Origin: Wolfiporia cocos
Lineage: Eukaryota; Basidiomycota; Agaricomycetes; Polyporales; Phaeolaceae
NCBI GenBank assembly: GCA_029448655.1
Contig: JACCLO010000010.1
Location: 3,038,001 to 3,102,000 of the forward strand
Direction of reading: 5' to 3'
DNA length: 64,000 nt
Shown here: piece by piece, positions 61,315-64,000 of the stretch
Numbering within the stretch: the first letter of the stretch is position 1
Layout of the letters: every line of letters begins with the position of its first letter
Translations under genes and position numbers: made by a program
The notes under the pieces: model-generated
Told to the model about the DNA's origin: nothing
What the model saw: only the letters and a program-made list of their open reading frames with translations
The model's database searches: none

Positions 61315-62656
61315 TGTTGGAATAAACCAGCAGGGGCATACCACTACTCCACGGTGGAGTAGTGGTATGCCCCTGCTTAGTGTTGTGAGGTCCGGTCTCA
61401 AGGACCGCTAAAGACCAAGGACCGGACCAGGACCGGACTGACTAGGACCGATTCAACGGTCCGGTCCAGTCCTGGTCCTGACACGGTCCTGGTCCCGGTC
61501 CTTCTGAGTGGTCAGATTTTGCAGGACCGGTAAGGACCGGTCTGGACCGGTCCTGGACCGGTCCCGAATTTATCGTAGAATAGCACTTATAATGTGGTTA
61601 TTCCAAGGTAGGGAACCATGACTGACCAATTTACAATAAAACCAAAGTATTTAAGACCCCCTAGAGTGGGTCTGCATCATGTATACCACTGGCTATTAGG
61701 GTAAACACATCAGACAGAAGCTGACATGAATCGTAACAACCAAAAACCTTCTGATTTATGATACAATGAAGCACTGCTATTGTCTTGGGCAATGCTTGGC
61801 ACACACAGGTTGTCCTCATATTATCACTAGTTTTGCTGACTGACATGCAGTTGTGTATTCTCCCATCCAGTAGTGTTAACACTCACATATTATGGTACAC
61901 ATGCATGGTGCATTCAATATCACTGGCAGAGTGCTGCTTAGTGGTGGTTATATGCTACTCATTGTGGCACATACAAAAATGCAACACATGATCTCATCAG
62001 ATACAACTTGAGGTGTGCAGTTACTGCAGTGTCATTTCTGTGTGTTGACTTCAGTATACAATTTTACTTTCAGAAATCAAGAATCAGTGCACCATAGCCA
62101 ATTTTCTGGCTGTACTATGTATATTCTGGTATATATCGAGTAGTAAGTACACTTTTGTTGCAGTTTCTGACATATAAAACTATAGTTAAGTCAATAATCA
62201 CTTGATCGGTCCTGGACCGGTCCAGACCGGTCCTAGGACCGCTATAGGACCGCGGTCCTACTTGGGACCGGTCCTCAGTCCGGTCCCTCGTTGCCCATGG
62301 CGGTCCGGTCCTGGTCCCGGTCCTCGGTCCTGCCCAATACATGCAAAAGACCGGACCGGACCGGACCTCACAACACTACCCCTGCTGGTTTATTCCAACA
62401 TAAATATAGTCGAAGGCTATGGGGCAGAGGTCGAGGGTTCAATCCCCCATGTGGTCATAAAACCTCACAGGTCATCCTCCGGGTTGTAATATTGGTAAAA
62501 CCAGTACGGCCCAACGCCGCTACCCACTCACGTGGCTACTGCATAACTTGTGGGTAAATATAGCTTTCGACTATATTTATGTTGGAATAAACCAGCAGGG
62601 GCATACCACTACTCCACGGTGGAGTAGTGGTATGCCCCTGCTGGTTTATTCCAACA
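61315..62656. mobile_element. Element with 77-bp palindromic ends, TSD GTAGT, hosting a hAT
   Basis: The terminal units (61315-61377 continued at 62387-62400, and 62580-62656) are each a 77-bp palindrome with 38-bp arms around a central G. They start TGTTGGAATAAACC and end GGTTTATTCCAACA. The 5-bp duplications GTAGT are at 61310-61314 and 62657-62661. The 179-bp interior starts TAAATATAGTCGAAGGCTAT and ends with its near inverse (ATAGCTTTCGACTATATTTA), and contains a tRNA B-box-like GAGGGTTCAATCCCCC at about 62430. Without the hAT it is about 333 bp. Because the ends are palindromes they are at once direct and inverted repeats, so a TRIM-like LTR element or a MITE is possible. Confidence 0.8.
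61378..62378. mobile_element. Non-autonomous hAT element, 1001 bp, TSD CCCCTGCT
   Basis: It has 20-bp perfect terminal inverted repeats, TAGTGTTGTGAGGTCCGGTC, and an 8-bp duplication CCCCTGCT at 61370-61377 and 62379-62386. The intact palindrome at 62580-62656 is the empty site. Both subterminal regions (about 61391-61570 and 62203-62365) are filled with GGACCGGTCC/GGACCGG motifs in both orientations, as expected for transposase-binding arrays. The AT-rich interior has no transposase. Confidence 0.9.
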
Positions 62657-62797
62657 GTAGTCTCATTAGTACATTTGATGGAGATGGCCGGCAATTTGGA
62701 TTCTACAGAATCAAGAATAATGTTACGGCCATCGATGTTACCCGATTGGGAGTGGATTACACTGGGTGGGGAGTGGACGACACCCGATGGGGAGTCG

Positions 62798-63647
62798 ATG
62801 ACACTCGATTGGAAGTCAATCAAACCACTACCGGGCAACATAGGTACCGCACTCTATGGATATGGAATTGCTTTTTGCTCACTCGGGTGAACTCGAACAA
62901 GATACTCGACTACGTGAGTGCCGCACTCTATGGGACTGCTCCTGGCTCAATCATATTATATCAAACAAGTTACCCCGCGATGTGAGTGCTGCAGCTTACG
63001 GGATCGCTCTTACTCATTCAGACTATCTCGAACAAGTTACTCGGCGAGGTGAATGCTGCAGTTCATAGGATTACTCCTTGCTCACTCAGATCATCTAGGA
63101 CACAAAATGCGGAGACATGAGTACTGTGGTTTTACTGGGTTGCTCTTTGCTCACTTGGGTGATATAGAACAAGATACTCGACTACATGAGTGCCGCACTT
63201 TATGAGATTGCTCTTTGCTCACTCCGATCATCTCGAACAAGATGTTCAAGGATGTGAGTGCTGCGGTTTATGGGATTACTCTTTGCTTACTCCAATCATC
63301 CTGAACAAGATGGTCAAGAATGTGAGTGCTGTGGTTTATGGAATTGCTCTTTGCCCACTCTGATCATCTTGAACAAGAAACTTCGTGAGGTGAGTGCTGC
63401 GGTTTATGGGATTACTCCTTGCTCACTCCGATCATATCAGACAAGATCCCTGGCAAGGTGCGTGTTGCGGTTTATGGAATTGCTGTTACTCACTCCGATC
63501 ATCTTGAATAAGATGCTGGACGAGGTGAGTGCTGCGGATTATGGGACTGCACTTTGCTCACTCGTATTATCTCAAACAAGTTATTCATTCACGTGAGTGC
63601 TGCAGTTTATGGGATTGCTCTTTGCTACTCCAACCATCTCGAACAAG
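62798..63647 (+). repeat. Mini-intron/micro-exon array, copy III (12 introns)
   Basis: A 14-codon exon (MTLDWKSIKPLPGN, 62798-62839) is followed by 12 intron-like units and 11 micro-exons: ILDY, LPRD, LLGE, DTKCGD (18 nt), ILDY, MFKD, MVKN, KLRE, IPGK, MLDE, LFIH. All are in phase 0 without stops. The first four and the last correspond in order to copy I. Three donors are damaged by G-to-A at a CpG (ATAGGT at 62840, ATGAGT twice near 63117 and 63185), so splicing of this copy is probably impaired. Confidence 0.75.
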
Positions 63648-64000
63648 CCGCCCGTTCCGTGCTGGCTGTCAAGATCAGTGCTGGGCAGAAAGCATCGTTG
63701 GATCATCTATCAAATCAATGGTATCTGGTACGAGGGACCTGAAGGCCAATGAAAACAGTCTACAGTGGTTAGCTATTGGCACAGGATCCTCCGTCCCTTG
63801 CCGATATGTATCATGGAGCGCATTCCCCTCAAGATTTATGACGTGATCATCAATAAATTGACCAAGGACGACGGACTCTCTGATGATGACTCGGGCAACA
63901 GATTTTACAACACGAGAGGTGCCCTATTCAACTGCACACTCGTGTGCAAGGCATGGCATGAATGGAGATTGACTTGTCTCTATTCTAAGATGAGACTGGA
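63648..64000 (+). CDS. F-box protein, copy III, runs off the right edge
   Basis: The exon 63648-63727 (PPVPCWLSRSVLGRKHRW.. NGIW) is joined through a 57-nt intron (63728-63784, GTACGA to CACAG) to ILRPLPICIMERIPLKIYDV and LFNCTLVCKAWHEWRLTCLY. The intron contains an in-frame TGA, so splicing is required here. The frame is open to the edge. It is the sister of the gene at 11852. Confidence 0.7.

Overview
This is fungal nuclear DNA, most likely from an agaricomycete (Basidiomycota). The signs are GT-AG introns of about 50-57 nt, a multi-intron microsomal-type cytochrome P450, F-box proteins, a Crinkler-type P-loop protein, aconitase, solo LTRs with 5-bp target duplications and hAT-like elements with 8-bp duplications. 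I see no rRNA gene and no convincing tRNA gene. All calls come from reading and aligning repeated parts of the window against each other by eye.

The window is built from a few duplicated modules. Module 1 is a 5'-truncated aconitase, its 3' flank, a 67-bp repeat array and an F-box gene. It occurs three times: copy I (about 1.27-13.5 kb, swollen by insertions), copy II (38.76-41.96 kb) and copy III (58.26 kb to the right edge). Module 2 is a cytochrome P450 with its flanks. It occurs as an intact 13-exon gene (32134-34351), a nearly intact copy with a 5-nt deletion (43610-45823) and a copy shattered by nested transposons (18665-22663, flank to 26.7 kb). Two older P450 relics lie at 29.7-30.9 and 42.5-43.05 kb. 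A block without recognisable genes (26.77-28.4 kb) is repeated almost unchanged at 46.74-48.4 kb. A Crinkler/P-loop/nuclease-like gene is intact at 51.05-54.63 kb and broken at 35.3-36.5 kb. F-box genes also occur at 48.87-50.45 kb and, broken, on the minus strand at 56.15-57.3 kb.

Transposons can be dated relative to one another because the uninterrupted duplicate shows the empty site. Seven LTR insertions have exact boundaries with 5-bp duplications, apart from one that has lost its right end. Two pairs are nested. A 1-kb non-autonomous hAT sits inside a short element whose ends are 77-bp near-perfect palindromes. A 148-bp-arm foldback lies at 5327-5674.

The most unusual feature is the 67-bp array in front of the F-box gene. 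Each unit reads as a complete mini-intron (GTGAGT donor, CTNAY branch-like motif, AACAAG acceptor, about 55 nt) followed by a 12-nt micro-exon. All micro-exons are multiples of three (9, 12 or 18 nt). None contains a stop in the phase that joins them to the F-box frame. The three module copies carry about 50, 6 and 12 such introns. If spliced, copy I would add about 198 residues of repeated acidic/basic tetrapeptides before the F-box. The structure is seen directly; the splicing is inference.
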